Counted from the stretch's first letter, positions 17,492-29,425 are shown. The stretch: 64,000 bases of DNA from Helianthus annuus (GCF_002127325.2 NC_035445.2:78728815-78792814); one strand, 5' to 3'. Notes: generated by a model from the letters alone, not told the origin. A program made the numbers and translations.

Positions 17492-18219
17492 TGTTTTGGT
17501 CAAAAATCACACAAGGATAATGTAACCAAACTTTATGTAAACGGGGTATGATGCTTGGTTAATTATAAAAGTAAAGGATCACTTTTGTGAGAAATATGCA
17601 AAGACACAATGATTTATACGAGGAAAAAGCCCTTGATCAATGTATGATCTCCGGCATAAAAAACCTCGGGTGATGGCAACTACCGATCACCAACTTCAAT
17701 ATATGAAAAATATAGTTACAACTTCGGATGATAATGAGCTGAGTACAAGGATCACTATAGTTTCGAGTGTCTAAGCGTGTGAGAATTGTGTTGTGTGTCG
17801 TCGTGTGTTCTTCCAAATGAGGAAGAGTGGTATTTATATAAGTGTAGGTGACCTATTTTAGGTAAAAAGACTAATAATCAGCTCATTACCCCTTTAGAAA
17901 TAAAAGACAATCTAGCCTAAATTGCCGCCCTTAAATCAAGCTAAGTTTCCATATCCTTTGCAACGTCTATCTCTGATTAAGCTAATGCCATAATTGTGAA
18001 GACGCGTCCCTTGGTTATGATGCTAAGAGCGGATCCTGCTAGTCATTCCTGCAAAACAACATTAAATTCAACGAAAGCAACTGTTAGCATGAGGATCCTG
18101 TGATGGTCCGTGATCCTGATCCTGGAAGTCTGCTGAGGATCACTATCTGCCAAAGAAACAAGGATCACTGGTTAGGATCACGTGTAAGGATCATGTATAA
18201 TAAAAATCCAGCCCTAACA
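17492..18219 (-). repeat. Element B: 5' LTR (728 bp)
   Basis: On the plus strand it starts TGTTTTGGTC and ends AGCCCTAACA, the reverse of the family ends. A TATA box (TATATAAATA on the minus strand) is at about 17831-17840. It differs from the A and D LTRs at many positions. The partner 3' LTR lies outside the window. Confidence 0.88.
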
Positions 18220-19021
18220 CTAACTTATCTCTTATATTGGCTTAGTCCCAAGTTATATTCTGTTTTCAGGTTTTCGAAATTAAACAATTAAGGATCCTCA
18301 ATCCTTATTACCCATTAAAAGTTTTTCTTATGGTTATCCTGATTACAGTGTTAAAGGTTAGGATCCTAACTTGGATTCTCAGGTATGATCCTTAACTGTT
18401 TTGGTTCTATTCATTATTTATTTGAATAACCCATATACTTTGACAACAGAACCTATGATCCTTAAAATAAACTACTTTGAAAATTTTTGATTATAGGATA
18501 TTTGATCCAGGATCATATCCTAAATTTCTTAAACATAATTTGCTTAACTTTTCTTACTCAGACAAGTATAAATCAAAACAATTGAAAGTTTAAAAGATAT
18601 ACAAGGATAACATCACAGGATAAGTCAAAAGTTAAAAGTTTTATTCATCAAATATTTAACCCCTTTTTAAGTTGTCAAAATTGCCAACCCACATTTCTAC
18701 CAGCAAAACGTGGTCCGTCCACATCGGTTGGCAAAGGGTGTCCATTGTTTATGCGGTTATAGCAAGTGCAGGAAATTAAAGGCGGCAGGATCACAATGGC
18801 TTCATCCCCCAAACAGAGGATCCCTCCACCATTTGTAATCCTACCTATTGTTCACAGGATCCTAGATCCTCAACCCTAAACCTATTGTTCAAATACAGAC
18901 CATAATTGTTTTAAAACATCACAACCACAAAAAAAAAAAAAAAAAAAAAAACAACCACCAAACAAAAAAAATTGGGCTCCGGCTAAGTCTCGAAATTTCC
19001 ATCATTGCCCAATCCTGCAGC

Positions 19022-20619
19022 TCAATCCTTCGCTGCACCATCACCACCGGCTCCACTTGCCTCTCCACCATGATCCTTGCCAGTGCCTCCATCCTCAAGC
19101 ATCGGGATCTCCTCAGCCTCTTCATCATCCTCCAGCTCTGTCAGCCTCGCCTTCCAGCCCTCCACATCCCATGTGCTCCTGTCGAAAGCAGGATCCTGAG
19201 CCTCCATAGCCATTTGCAGCTGGATCTTGTACATAGCTATTGCAGCAGAGACCTTGGCATCTTGGGTGATCTCATGCTTCTCATAGTCAAAGTTGATCAG
19301 CATCTTGGCAGCATCATCCTTCGTGGCTCGGAGCTCCTTCTCAAGATCAGCTATCTTGAGATCCTTCAACACAGCAACTTGTTGGAGGTCAGCAATCTGG
19401 CGGTCCTGATCCTCGACATGGCCAACATATGTCTCCACCTCAGCAAATTTCTGCAAGGAAGACAAGGAATGACCTCAGAAATCAAGGGATCCTTAGACTA
19501 GCAGGATACACAAGCAGAACAGTGAGCCTTACCTCGTTGATGTAATCCAGACACTGTTGGCGGAGCAGGGGCAGACCTTGCAAATCCTCAGAGGCGTTTC
19601 TCTTCTTGCTTCCTTTTCCCCTGATAGGTGCTTTAGGGGCTGAAGCAGTTGGGCTAGCAGCAGGAGTCTTTCTCCTTGAAGACTTGACAATAGTAAGATC
19701 GTCGATGCCAAACTTCGAAGCAGACTTATAGGATTTTCCAGCACCTACACAACCAAAACAAGATAAGTATCTTAATTTTATTTGACTCTCATTATATAAA
19801 TACTCCTTAAACAAGGATACTTACTTGACATTGTGACAGAAGCAGAGGATGCTTCCTGAGAATCCTGGGTGGTAATCTTGAAAGTTCTGACTTCAGGGTC
19901 AAGCTTCTTAAAGGCCAGGAGTCTCTCTTTTGCAGCAGGTGTCAACTTCAGATGTGAAACGGATATAGCTGCACAATAAACAAGAGAATGTCAGTGATCC
20001 TTATACTAAGGAATAAGTTCTATGGTGATCCTTCCAGGATCCTCTATCCTACCATGGGTAGCCCACTTCTTGGGCAAATCCTTCCCATCAGGGATGGTAT
20101 CTCTCCTTACAAAAAAGAACCGCCGCTTCCAGTTCATGTTATTTTTGGTAACTTTGAGAACAGGGTGCTCTTCTCCAGCTTTTCGTTTGAACAAGTATCG
20201 GTGGGATCCAAAGTTGTGAGATCATACATCTCAGCCAACTCCGCCATGCCGAGGTCAATCCCTTCTTGTTCGATGATCCTTTCAAGGGTGTATAACACCC
20301 TCCAGATCATCGGCATAGCCTGGATATAGCAGATGCCGGTAAGGGAGAAGAAGGATTCGGTGAACTGAGGGAAAGGATACGAGTATCCTATCATGAAAGG
20401 AGTGGCCGGGAAAGCTACCCAAGTCTCAGAGATGTAATCACTCAAAGCAGTGGGGCTAAAAGGCTTAAAAAGGGTGTTCGCCGGAAAGCAATGACGGATT
20501 TTGTCGATTTGAAGTTCGGTAAAACAACACCGCTCGGTGGGGGAATCCTTGATGATCCCTTGACCCTTCAAGGGGCTGTTCTTCTTAGGATCCTTGCTGG
20601 GAGAGTTCCGGAGCAACAT
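19022..20619 (-). pseudogene. Element C: copy of the antisense four-exon gene, one frameshift
   Basis: This is the counterpart of the antisense gene of A. Exons on the minus strand are 20619-20053, 19968-19825, 19744-19533 and 19450-19022, with the same splice-site positions and phases. Typical stretches match (MPMIWRVLYTLERIIEQEG, KRRFFFVRRD, then DLKIADLEKELRATKDD). One base is missing near 20207 compared with A, which throws exon 1 out of frame after AEMYDLTT. Exon 4 differs from A by several insertions in its acidic tail. The shared structure shows that the gene was part of the common ancestor. Confidence 0.85.
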
Positions 20620-20747
20620 ATTGAACGAAATAAGAAAAACAGAGCAAGCAAGAGAGAAGGTGAAGGGGAATACCTGTTCAATCCTCTGGCCGCGGTTATA
20701 AAGGGAAGAGTCCTTGAATTTAAATGCAAACGATCCTATCCCTATTT

Positions 20748-20757
20748 CTATTTATAA
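20748..20757 (-). promoter_or_regulatory. TATA box of the element C antisense gene
   Basis: TTATAAATAG on the minus strand, the same sequence and roughly the same distance from the ATG as in element A (13756-13765). Confidence 0.6.
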
Positions 20758-20913
20758 TGATGATTTGTGCAGGGTTGTCATCTCCATGACGTCAGATCGC
20801 AACAGATAGTTCATTCTTAACGGCTATATATCCGTTGAGTTAGTTATAGATAAGATCCGGCTAAATATAACTCGTTAATATTACATAATTACTCCTTATA
20901 TTTTGGGGGCAAT

Positions 20914-21631
20914 TCTTAGGGCAGGATTTTAATGACCTATGATCCTTACATGATATCCTAACAAGTGATCCTTGTTTCTTTGGCAGATAGTGATCCTCAG
21001 AAGAGCTTCAGGATCAGGATCATGGATCATCCTAAGGATCCTCATACTAACGATTGCTCTCTTTGAATTTAATGTTGTTTTGCAGGAATTACGAGTTGGA
21101 CCTGGTCTTAGCAACGTTATCAAGGAATCTGTCACGCTAATTTCGCACATGCATAACCAAAAATAGACGTTGTGGAGAATATGGAAACTTAGCACAAATT
21201 ACGGGCATTTATTTAGGCTAAATTCACTTCTATATCTAAAGGGGTAACGAGCTAGTAGTTAGGTGACTTGCCTAAAATACGACCACACACACTTATATAA
21301 AGGGCACTCTTCAGCATTTGGAGGACACAACACATTTCTCACACGCTTTAGCATACGATACTATAGTGATCCTTGTACCTAGCTCGTTACCATCTGAAGT
21401 TGTAAACATTGTTTGTTATATTGAAGTTTGGTGATCGGTAGTTTCCATCACCCGAGGTTTTTTATGCCGGAGATCATTCATTGATCAAGGGCTTTTTCCT
21501 CGTATAAATCCTTGTGTCACTTGTGCAATTTTCATTGAAGTGATCCTTATCTTTGTTCATCATACCAAGCATCATTCCCCGTTTACAAAGAGTTTGGTTG
21601 CATTATCCTTGTGTGATTTTTGACCAAAACA
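20914..21631 (+). repeat. Element C: 3' LTR (718 bp)
   Basis: It begins TCTTAGGGCAGG, so the canonical TG is changed to TC, and it ends GACCAAAACA. The TATA box TATATAA is near 21294-21300. It abuts E pol at 21632, and the bases GCTAG (21632-21636) are the expected right target duplication. Confidence 0.87.
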
Positions 21632-24143
21632 GCTAGCATAAAGACTTTTCCTCCCGGAGCTTTTGGTAACTTCCCTACTATATCCATCCCCCATTTCATG
21701 AACGGCCAAGGGGACGTTACAGGATATAGTGGTTCAGCTGGTTGATGTAGTATGTTACTATGTCTTTGACATGCATCACACCTTCGAGCATATTCTGCAA
21801 CATCCTTTCTCATCGTTGGCCAATAATATCCTGTCCTTAATACTTTGGAGAACAATGACCTGCCCCCAGTGTGGTTACCACAATCCCCTTCGTGTATATC
21901 CTGAATCACTTCCATGGCCTCAGGATCCTTCAAGCATCTTAGGTATGGACCTGCAAGAGATTTCTTATACAAAATATTATTTATAATGGTGAATCTTGAT
22001 ACCTTCATCCTAAATGCCTTAGGATTTTCGTCTTCAGGAATGTGTCCTTCCTTGAGATATCTTATGATTGGAGTCATCCAGGATCCAGTATCCTTCTCAG
22101 GATCATGACCAGAATCCTGAATGCTTGTTACCTCTTTATCCTGAGCTTTGAAGGGATCCATAGCAGGATACAGGATATGAAGTATCGGTATTTGGGTTCC
22201 CTCCAGTATCCTGACTGATGATCCTAAGTTTGCTAAGGCATCTGCTTCAGCATTATCCTCCCTTGGTACATGTTCAAGTGTAAAAATATCAAAATATCCT
22301 GCTAATTTTTTGAGAATACCGAGGTATTCGATTAATTTCTCACCCTTGACTGCATAGGATCCATTAAAATGATTAGTAATCAACAAGGAGTCAACATATA
22401 CATGCAAATTCTTGATACTCATATTCTTAGCCAATTCTAATCCTGCAATCAAAGCTTCATATTCTGCCTCATTATTAGTAGCAGGAAATTCACACCTAAT
22501 GGCCTGGGGTATTATGTCCCCCTGTGGCGATTTTAGTAGTATACCTAAACCTACACCTCTTACATTAGATGCACCATCAGTATATAATGTCCAGGATTCT
22601 GAAGATTCTCCTAACTGTTGGACTTCTAGGTCTACCTCATCCTGAATGTCACTACTGAAATCAGCCACAAAGTCAGCTAAAGCCTGAGACTTTATCGCAT
22701 TTCTAGGTTCATATACTAAGTCATAAGCACTCCACTTCACTGACCACTTAGCCATCCTACCGGACATCTCTGGTTTCCTAAGCACATTTTTAATAGGATA
22801 ATTAGTTTTAACATGAATCCTATGTGTTTCAAAGTAATGTCTAAGCTTCGTTGATGCCATAACTAATGCCAGTATCAATTTTTCTAAATGAGAATATCTA
22901 GTTTCAGCATCTAACAGACTTTTACTAACATAATAAACAGGATATTGCTGACCTTCATGATCCTTTACAAGGACGACACTTACAGCATTCCCTGATACTG
23001 CGAGGTATAGGGATAGTGGTTCACCATTTTCAGGCTTCATCAATAGAGGTGCAGTCGAGAGATATCGCTTCAAATCCTGCAAGGCTGCTTCATGCTTTGC
23101 TCCCCATTCGAACTTCTTATTCTTCTTGAGGATATCATAGAATTCCATACATTTTTCCGAGGATCTTGAAATAAATCTGTTCAATGCTGCTACTCGGCCT
23201 GTTAATCGTTGAACATCCTTCATATTCGAGGGTGATCTTATATCCAGGATAGCTTTAATCTGCTCCGGGCTTGCCTCTATCCCTCTTTTGGTCACCATGT
23301 ATCCTAAAAACTTTCCTGCCCCCACTCCGAAATGGCACTTGGCAGGATTCAGCTTTATGTTATACTGATCCAAGATATCAAATACTCCCTCGATATCCTG
23401 GAGGTGATCCTCGGCCTTTTTAGATTTCACCACCATATCGTCAATATATACCTCCATGGTGTCCCCCATCTTGTCTTTAAACATCATATTTACCAATCTC
23501 TGGTATGTTGCACCTGCATTTTTCAAACCAAAAGGCATAGCCGTATGACAATAAATACCTGTTGGTGTCATGAAGGCAGTATCCTCCTGGTCAGAAGGTT
23601 CCATTTGAATTTGCTGAAATCCTGAGGATGCATCCATGAAGGTTAACATCTCGTGCCCAGCGGTAGCATCCACCATTGAGTCGATGTGAGGAAGAGGAAA
23701 TGGGTCTTTAGGACAAGCCTTATTCAAGTCTATGTAATCTACACAAACTCTCCATTTCCCATTCTTCTTTTGAACCACTACCACATTTGCAGCCTTTTGG
23801 GAATCTTGACTTCTCTGATCATCCTGGATTTCAATAGTCTTTCAACCTCTTCTTGAATAATTATGTTCCGTTCAGGAGCAAACTTCCTTCTCTTTTGTTG
23901 AACGGGTTTGAACGACCTGTCAATTCCAAGCTTGTGAGTGATAATATCTTTGGATATACCTGTCATATCCTCATGCTTCCATGCAAATGTTGACATCCTG
24001 CGTTTCAAAAAGTTAGTTAACTGCTCTTCAATATCCTGAGGGATATTGGTTCCTACGAGCACCGAGATATCAGGATTATCCTGATCAAAATTAATTTTCT
24101 TCACATCCTGCTTCGGATCTCCCACGATATCCTGGGCCCGCAT
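21632..24143 (-). pseudogene. Element E: pol, truncated by element C and frameshifted
   Basis: The minus strand reads from MRAQDIVGDPKQ through reverse transcriptase (catalytic YIDD intact), RNase H, the second RNase H (YTDGASN) and the first part of integrase (CDACQRH). It stops at GGKVFMLA, where element C was inserted; the few residues after that are LTR. One base is missing near 23793, so the frame changes between IPK and the VVVQKK of RT. Here pol starts with a true ATG, seven bases after two consecutive stop codons of gag-protease. Confidence 0.9.
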
Positions 24144-24152
24144 CTTTAATTA

Positions 24153-26432
24153 CTATGCTGCACTAGGTCTGGTCGAGGATTTCATCGAGGATGAGTAACA
24201 TTCTTTCGCCTCCTGCTGATCACTATCGAATTTGACAACTCCCCAAGGGGTAGGGATCTTGATGCATTGGTGATATGTTGATGGGATAGCCTTCATGTCG
24301 TGAATCCATGGTCTTCCCAGTATGATGTTATAGCAGGATAGAGAATCCATCACACGGAAACGTTGTATTGAGTTGACTCCTTCAACATATACTTGTAACT
24401 TTATCTCTCCCATTGTGTTCCTAGCCTCTCCACTGAACCCAACAAGCATGGTGGACTTTGAAGTGATATCCATTGGAGATATATTCATTCTCTTCAGAGT
24501 CTCTAGTTGGATTATGTTCACGGAACTGCCATTATCAACCAATATCCTGCGTACAAAATGGTTAGCCATATATAATGTTATTACCAAAGCATCATGGTGA
24601 GGATCCTGAACAGTATCCCTGTCATCACTATCGAAAGTGATCACTTTATCAGTTGTGAGGGTAGTCATCCTGACTGGTTTGTCTCCCTTTTCATTCTTGG
24701 CTTCCTTTGCATGTCTCTTAGACGCCGAATACGAAGTCCCACAAATGTCGGATCCTCCTGAAATAAAGTTAATTATCTTGGCATCTGCTGGGGGTGATGC
24801 TGCTCGTTCAGGATCCTTCTCGGGATCCTGCCCTTTAATTTTCTTTCTCCCCAGCAAGTCGTTCAGATATCCTTTGCTTAGTAGGTAGCTTATTTCTTTC
24901 CTCAGGGCAATGCAATCCTCAGTAACATATCCGAAATCCTCATGGAAGGCACACCATTTGTATTTATCCTTCCAATCAGCTTTTTGTTGATTCTTCCGAG
25001 GCCACCTGGCTTTATCTCCCAAACCCTGCATAGCATACATTAGTTCAGGTATATTAACAGAAAAACAATATTCAGATAATTCAGGATATTCTTCAGGATC
25101 CTCGTCTTCAACAACATTCACTCTCTTGTTATCATTTCTGTCATATGGCTTGGAGCGATATGGCTTATATGAGGATTCTGATTTCCTGTTGGTTGATTCA
25201 TAGGTTGAGATAGAATTCATCCTCTCTTGCATCTTCTTGTCATCTTCCAAACAGATATATCTCAAAGCCCTGTTACGAGCTTCGTCGAGATTCCTGCAGG
25301 GATTCATTACAAGATCCTGATAAAACTGAGAATCCTTTTGTAACCCCATCTTAAAAGCTTGCACAGCCGTTGCAACATCAAGATGCGGGATGTCCAAGGA
25401 TTCTCGACTGAACTTGTTCACATAATCCCTCAAGGATTCCTGAGGTCCTTGAGTTATCTTGTAAAGATCACTGGTTAATTTCTCAAAACTCCGGCTGCAA
25501 GAAAATTGACTATTAAATAAGTTAACCAAATGAGCAAAAGAAGTAATTGAGTGAGGAGGAACGTTTAACAGCCATTTTAAGGCCGATCCTGTCAAGGTAG
25601 AACCGAATCCCTTGCATACGCATGCTTCCTTGAGATCTGGAGGGATAGGATTGATTTCCATCCGTTCCCTATACTGGGTAATATGCTCCTCAGGATCCGT
25701 GGTTCCATCATAGAGCTTCATGTTGAGAGTTTGGAATCTTTTTGGGATTTCAGCATCACAAATAGGATGCACAAACCGAGATATCCTGTGGCTATCCTGG
25801 GATACTTCAAGAATTAGCTGAACCACCCTAGGTACACTGGATATCATATCCTTTAGCTTCTGAAGCTCCCTAGATAATTCTGATGTCACAGCTGTATCCT
25901 GCAAAGATCCAACACTGTTAGTGGCAAGAGTATTATTATTATTATTAGACACGTTACCAGTCTGAGGGTTCTGCCCATATCCTGAAGCATATCCTGAGCT
26001 CCTCATGGTTGACATCCTGACCGAGGAGGGTATTTCAGGAGTGTGATTCTGAGGAAGGCTGGGCATAATATTCCCCCTGTTATCCTCAATGTAAACTACG
26101 GAACTGAAGTTCAAAGTTCTGGGTTGTAGAGGAGTGATGATATCTTCGGTGGATCTGCTCGAGCCAGCTTTTAAGAGTTGTATTTCTCTTAACAGCATTT
26201 GGTTAGTTTCCTGCTGCTGTCTCATTTGTTCCTGCACACTTCCAAACAAGGTTAGAATTTCATCATTAGAAGCCAAAATGGGAGCAGATCCCTGAACACC
26301 CCGGGTAGGGATAACATCCTGAGGTTGTGACGAAACCGGCATCCTTGGAGGAGGTGGTGGAAGCACCGAACCGGTAGCAGCAGAAGTCGTAGCGGACATA
26401 GTGGAGGAGCTCATGTTTGATCTTGAGGCCAT
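24153..26432 (-). CDS. gag-pro: Element E: Gag-protease polyprotein (759 aa)
   Basis: This ORF is uninterrupted on the minus strand from MASRSNMSSS to STRPSAA and two stops. It is a diverged form of the A protein. The capsid core is complete (EEHITQYRERMEINPI to ESLRDYVNKFSRESLD). The CCHC-like box reads CAFHEDFGYVTEDC and the protease active site reads VDNGSSVN, where D-N-G-S replaces the D-G-G-S of A. The long GSSFVPGSSQ repeat block is absent. The surrounding DNA is rich in ATATCCT (AGGATAT) rather than GATCC. The start was chosen by alignment with the ATG used in A. Confidence 0.87.
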   Translation of the reverse strand: MASRSNMSSSTMSATTSAATGSVLPPPPPRMPVSSQPQDVIPTRGVQGSAPILASNDEILTLFGSVQEQMRQQQETNQMLLREIQLLKAGSSRSTEDIITPLQPRTLNFSSVVYIEDNRGNIMPSLPQNHTPEIPSSVRMSTMRSSGYASGYGQNPQTGNVSNNNNNTLATNSVGSLQDTAVTSELSRELQKLKDMISSVPRVVQLILEVSQDSHRISRFVHPICDAEIPKRFQTLNMKLYDGTTDPEEHITQYRERMEINPIPPDLKEACVCKGFGSTLTGSALKWLLNVPPHSITSFAHLVNLFNSQFSCSRSFEKLTSDLYKITQGPQESLRDYVNKFSRESLDIPHLDVATAVQAFKMGLQKDSQFYQDLVMNPCRNLDEARNRALRYICLEDDKKMQERMNSISTYESTNRKSESSYKPYRSKPYDRNDNKRVNVVEDEDPEEYPELSEYCFSVNIPELMYAMQGLGDKARWPRKNQQKADWKDKYKWCAFHEDFGYVTEDCIALRKEISYLLSKGYLNDLLGRKKIKGQDPEKDPERAASPPADAKIINFISGGSDICGTSYSASKRHAKEAKNEKGDKPVRMTTLTTDKVITFDSDDRDTVQDPHHDALVITLYMANHFVRRILVDNGSSVNIIQLETLKRMNISPMDITSKSTMLVGFSGEARNTMGEIKLQVYVEGVNSIQRFRVMDSLSCYNIILGRPWIHDMKAIPSTYHQCIKIPTPWGVVKFDSDQQEAKECYSSSMKSSTRPSAA

Positions 26433-26515
26433 TGTAAACGATGTGGCAAAAAATTTTGAAAACAGAAAACTGATTAGTGATTTCACAAAAATTTTTAGTA
26501 AAGAGAGCACCACTT

Positions 26516-26533
26516 GCCCCACGGTGGGCGCCA
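26516..26533 (-). promoter_or_regulatory. Element E: primer binding site
   Basis: The reverse complement reads TGGCGCCCACCGTGGGGC, the same as in A and B, three bases inside the LTR. Confidence 0.8.
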
Positions 26534-26536
26534 AAT

Positions 26537-27277
26537 TGTTTTGGTCAAAAATTACCGAAGCAATTAAGTGACCAAATTAGTTAAGTGAGGTAGTGTGCTA
26601 AAAAGTCTGTTGAAAATATGTTGGTTAAGTTGTTTAGAAAAACAGTATTCAGGATACGGCTCAGGATACAGAGCTGTATCTGTGATCAAACAATGAGCAG
26701 AAAAGTAAAGGTTGACACGTGATGTACGAGGAAAGCCCTTGATCAATCTAGATCGCCGGCATAAAACCTCGGGAGCTGACAATCGCAGCTGCCTTGTTCT
26801 TCTTATTGCTTCAAACTTCAGGATACAGTGCAGGATATGATACGGATCAACTAAGTGTTACAATGAGATTTGAGTACAAGTGTTCGTGTGTAATGATTGC
26901 TAGAAACTAGAGAGCGAAGTGTGTGAATGAGTGTATGTGCCTTAATCTGATCCGATCAATCTATTTATAGTAAAAAGAAAACAACCAACTATCCTATTAT
27001 TCCGGGATCCGGCGAATATTCCACATGTGAACGTTGTAATCCACATCTTCCGGCTTCAACGTCTTTCTCCCAACTGTTTTGCCCGAGTCTCAAGGATAAG
27101 AAGTCCATCTGACCGTTAGCAAACCCCAGCGTTTAACCTGCACGTGGTCAATTCAATCAACCTCAGGATATCGCCCAGGATGTTAGCAATATCCCCGTCC
27201 AGTATCCTGGTCACAAATAAACAATTAGAAGCAGGATATTGATCAAGATATGTACGCTCAGAAAATGACTCATAACA
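26537..27277 (-). repeat. Element E: 5' LTR (about 741 bp)
   Basis: The plus-strand left edge TGTTTTGGTC is clear. The right edge is placed at CATAACA (27277), because on the minus strand this gives TGTTATGAG, and the TTGTTTATTTG about 54 bases in aligns with TTGTTTCTTTGG at base 59 of the D LTR. Homology to the other LTRs is otherwise weak apart from the ends and a central CTTGATCA/GCCGGCATAAAACCTCGGG block. A TATA box (CTATAAATAG) lies at about 26961-26970 on the minus strand. Confidence 0.7.
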
Positions 27278-27278
27278 A

Positions 27279-27561
27279 ATATATTTAGGGAAAATGGGAT
27301 TGAAAAGATGATCACCCAACAGTGGACGATCTCATTCGACAGCTCCGATAAATTCAATGGTATTCTCAAACAATGCTTCCTAGATTTTTGAAGACCGACA
27401 AAGACCAACATATGTCCAGAGTGATGTTTCTTTAGACATTTGTCGGTCTTCAAAAATCTAGGAAGCGTTATTTGAGAATACAATTGAATTTATCGGACAT
27501 GTAGAATGAGATCCTCAACTGTTGGGTTATCCTCATTCAACCTCATTTTACCTAAATATAT
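27279..27561. repeat. Long inverted repeat (hairpin), foldback element
   Basis: The arms at 27279-27402 and 27439-27561 pair almost throughout, with a 36-base spacer. The outer ends read ATATATTTAGG and CCTAAATATAT, and the inner ends GAAGACCGACAAA and TTTGTCGGTCTTC. I estimate 85-90% pairing by eye. It could be a foldback MITE or a young inverted-repeat small-RNA source. It touches the outer edge of the element E LTR. Confidence 0.85.
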
Positions 27562-28290
27562 CAATTCTGCTTTTCATACCTCCCAAAGCCATCTATCAGC
27601 CTCCAAAGAGATCAAGACAGCTTGAAGCATAAGCTAAACTTGCTGTCATTCCACCAGTTGAGTTTATACCACATTCAAATCAATCTACTCGTAATCACAT
27701 CTTTGTTCAAAGACAAAATCAAAGCTACAAACATATCAATCAAATTTCATAGAATCATGATTTATTTTAAACACAAAAAGACATTACCTCTTTATCAATA
27801 AAATCGTGGCTCCATTTTATAACGTATTGAGTTTGTTTATAAAGGTCTAATTTTATAACCTTCATCACATTCGGAAGCTCGGCCAAAGAACTGAAGACTT
27901 CAACACCAAATAAGAAATCCAGCAAGATCTACCTGAAGAACATTTAGCATAGAAAACTTCAGATTGGGAAAAAAAAAAGAAAAAATCAAAAAATATCCAT
28001 TTTTTAAACTACCATTAAAATCGATGTTAAATGCAACGCCTCTGTCGTCTTCATCCTCTTCTCTATCTCTACAGTTTTAGAGAGAGGGCGTCGAGAGAGA
28101 GTAGACAGAGATATTGAAAGGCTGATGTGTGATAAGGACCTTCATTGAAACGACGATGTTTGAACAATGATACTGGAACGATAACATGTAGCCATAATCA
28201 TGAGAATGATGGATTTGAAGGGAGAGATACGATCACAGATGTGAGCGGGAGAGATTTGAATGTGGAGCCAGATTATTAACCCTTATTTAT
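27562..28290. other. Unassigned AT-rich DNA
   Basis: No credible coding region or known element is visible. Around 28060-28110 there is a GAGAGAGA-rich patch of the kind seen in plant 5' leaders, but no ORF follows. Confidence 0.5.
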
Positions 28291-28329
28291 AGGATTAGAA
28301 TAAAATATATGGTTTGAATTTTGAATGTG

Positions 28330-28515
28330 GAGCCAGAATTTTGAATCTCAACAGATGTTTATTGAGAACTGATGTTTGATTATAAAATGTTGAGGGCAGA
28401 TGTTTGATTATAAAATATTGGGCAAACGTTTGATTATAAAATATTGAGAGAGAATAGACAGAGATATTAAGAATTGATGTTTGATTATAAAATATTGGGC
28501 AGACGTTTCCCCTCA
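28330..28515. repeat. Short interspersed tandem motif GTTTGATTATAAAATATTG
   Basis: Five or six imperfect copies of a unit near GATGTTTGATTATAAAATATTGGGC lie within 190 bp, partly joined by AGAGAGAATAGACAGAGATATT, which also occurs at 28086-28116. The minus-strand ORF across it is a repeat artefact. Confidence 0.6.
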
Positions 28516-29111
28516 ACAGACATTTGGAATCTAAATGTGGGCCAACTTTGAATTTTAAGGTGATTTATATTTTAGGCTTTGTGATGTAATAATGAGATAA
28601 GAAAAGCCTTGTGGGACACTCTCTCCTGCTGACACATCAGCTTTTCTTATGTCACTTGGATTTCTCCTTTTATAGAAAGTATAGATTTGTTTTAGATAAA
28701 TAAATTAGTAAAATTACCTATCTACCCTCATGTGCAAGGCACATCCTAAACTTAACTAAAAATGTTAATCAGGTTAGTGACAAAGGATGAAAGGTGTAAC
28801 GCATTTTCCAAATAAAGAATTGTGACTGTAATTATTAAAGTTAAAGGGCATACAGTGCAACTCGATAACAACATAAAGGACGAAAAGTGTAATTTACCCA
28901 ATAAAAAAGTTAAAATCATGTGAAATACTATATATGGAAGAAATAGTTGTCATTTTATTTAATATTAACTAGTGTACAAAAAGTTTGTTCGAAATAAAAA
29001 GTTAAAATCACATGGAATCCAATATATGGAAAAAAGTTAAAGTAACATGCCATACAATATATGGAAAAAAATTTAAAGTCACGTGGATAACAAAGAAGAC
29101 GAAGGCACATA
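28516..29111. other. Unassigned AT-rich DNA
   Basis: Nothing coding is seen. Short direct repeats such as AAAGTTAAAATCA(C)ATGGAA occur at about 28908 and 28999. Confidence 0.45.
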
Positions 29112-29425
29112 TTTGCAGGGGCGGACACACATTGGTGCCATCGGGGTCACCGAATCCCAATCTTTTAAAAAAATATAGTAGATTCGGTATATTAAATTGT
29201 ATATGTACCCTATAAATACAATTAGGTGGACACCATAGAAATAAAAAGAAAGCTGGTGTAGTGGTAAATCTCCCTTTTTTCCACCAAGAGGTCATGGGTT
29301 CAATCCTTGATAAGCCCATTTTTCTTAGTTTTTTTTTTTAAATCTAGTTCAAACCTCACTTTAACTCGACCCGAACGAGGACCGACCCGAAAATGGACCC
29401 CATTGAAATAAAATCCTGGGTCCGT
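29112..29425 (+). repeat. SINE-like patch with tRNA-type A and B boxes
   Basis: TGGTGTAGTGG (29254-29264) fits the A box and GGTTCAATCC (29297-29306) the B box of an RNA polymerase III promoter, spaced as in tRNA genes. A T-rich run follows. It begins near GCAGGGGCGGAC and ends near GGGTCCGTCAGT. No tRNA cloverleaf closes, so this is a tRNA-derived retroposon and not a tRNA gene. Confidence 0.5.

Larger units (their letters stand above)
14641..18219 (-). mobile_element. Element B: 5' segment (5' LTR, gag-protease, start of pol)
   Basis: This is the right half of element B, read on the minus strand from its 5' LTR at 18219 down to the break made by A. It was inserted in the 3' region of plus-strand element C: 18220 continues a C sequence that aligns with A from about 11248. 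The rest of C lies left of the window. Confidence 0.9.
18220..20913 (+). mobile_element. Element C: 3' region up to the polypurine tract
   Basis: This is plus-strand internal DNA of a third family member. It begins in sequence that aligns with A at 11248 (TTGGCTTAGTCCCAAGTTA), then holds the antisense gene and ends at the purine run TTTTGGGGGCAAT. LTR, gag and pol of C are off-window to the left, beyond B. An A run of about 24 bases at 18928-18951 is the only low-complexity patch. Confidence 0.87.

Noticed and set aside
27116..27483. Minus-strand ORFs across the E LTR edge and hairpin
   Set aside because: They cross the boundary between two unrelated elements and have no recognisable protein features.
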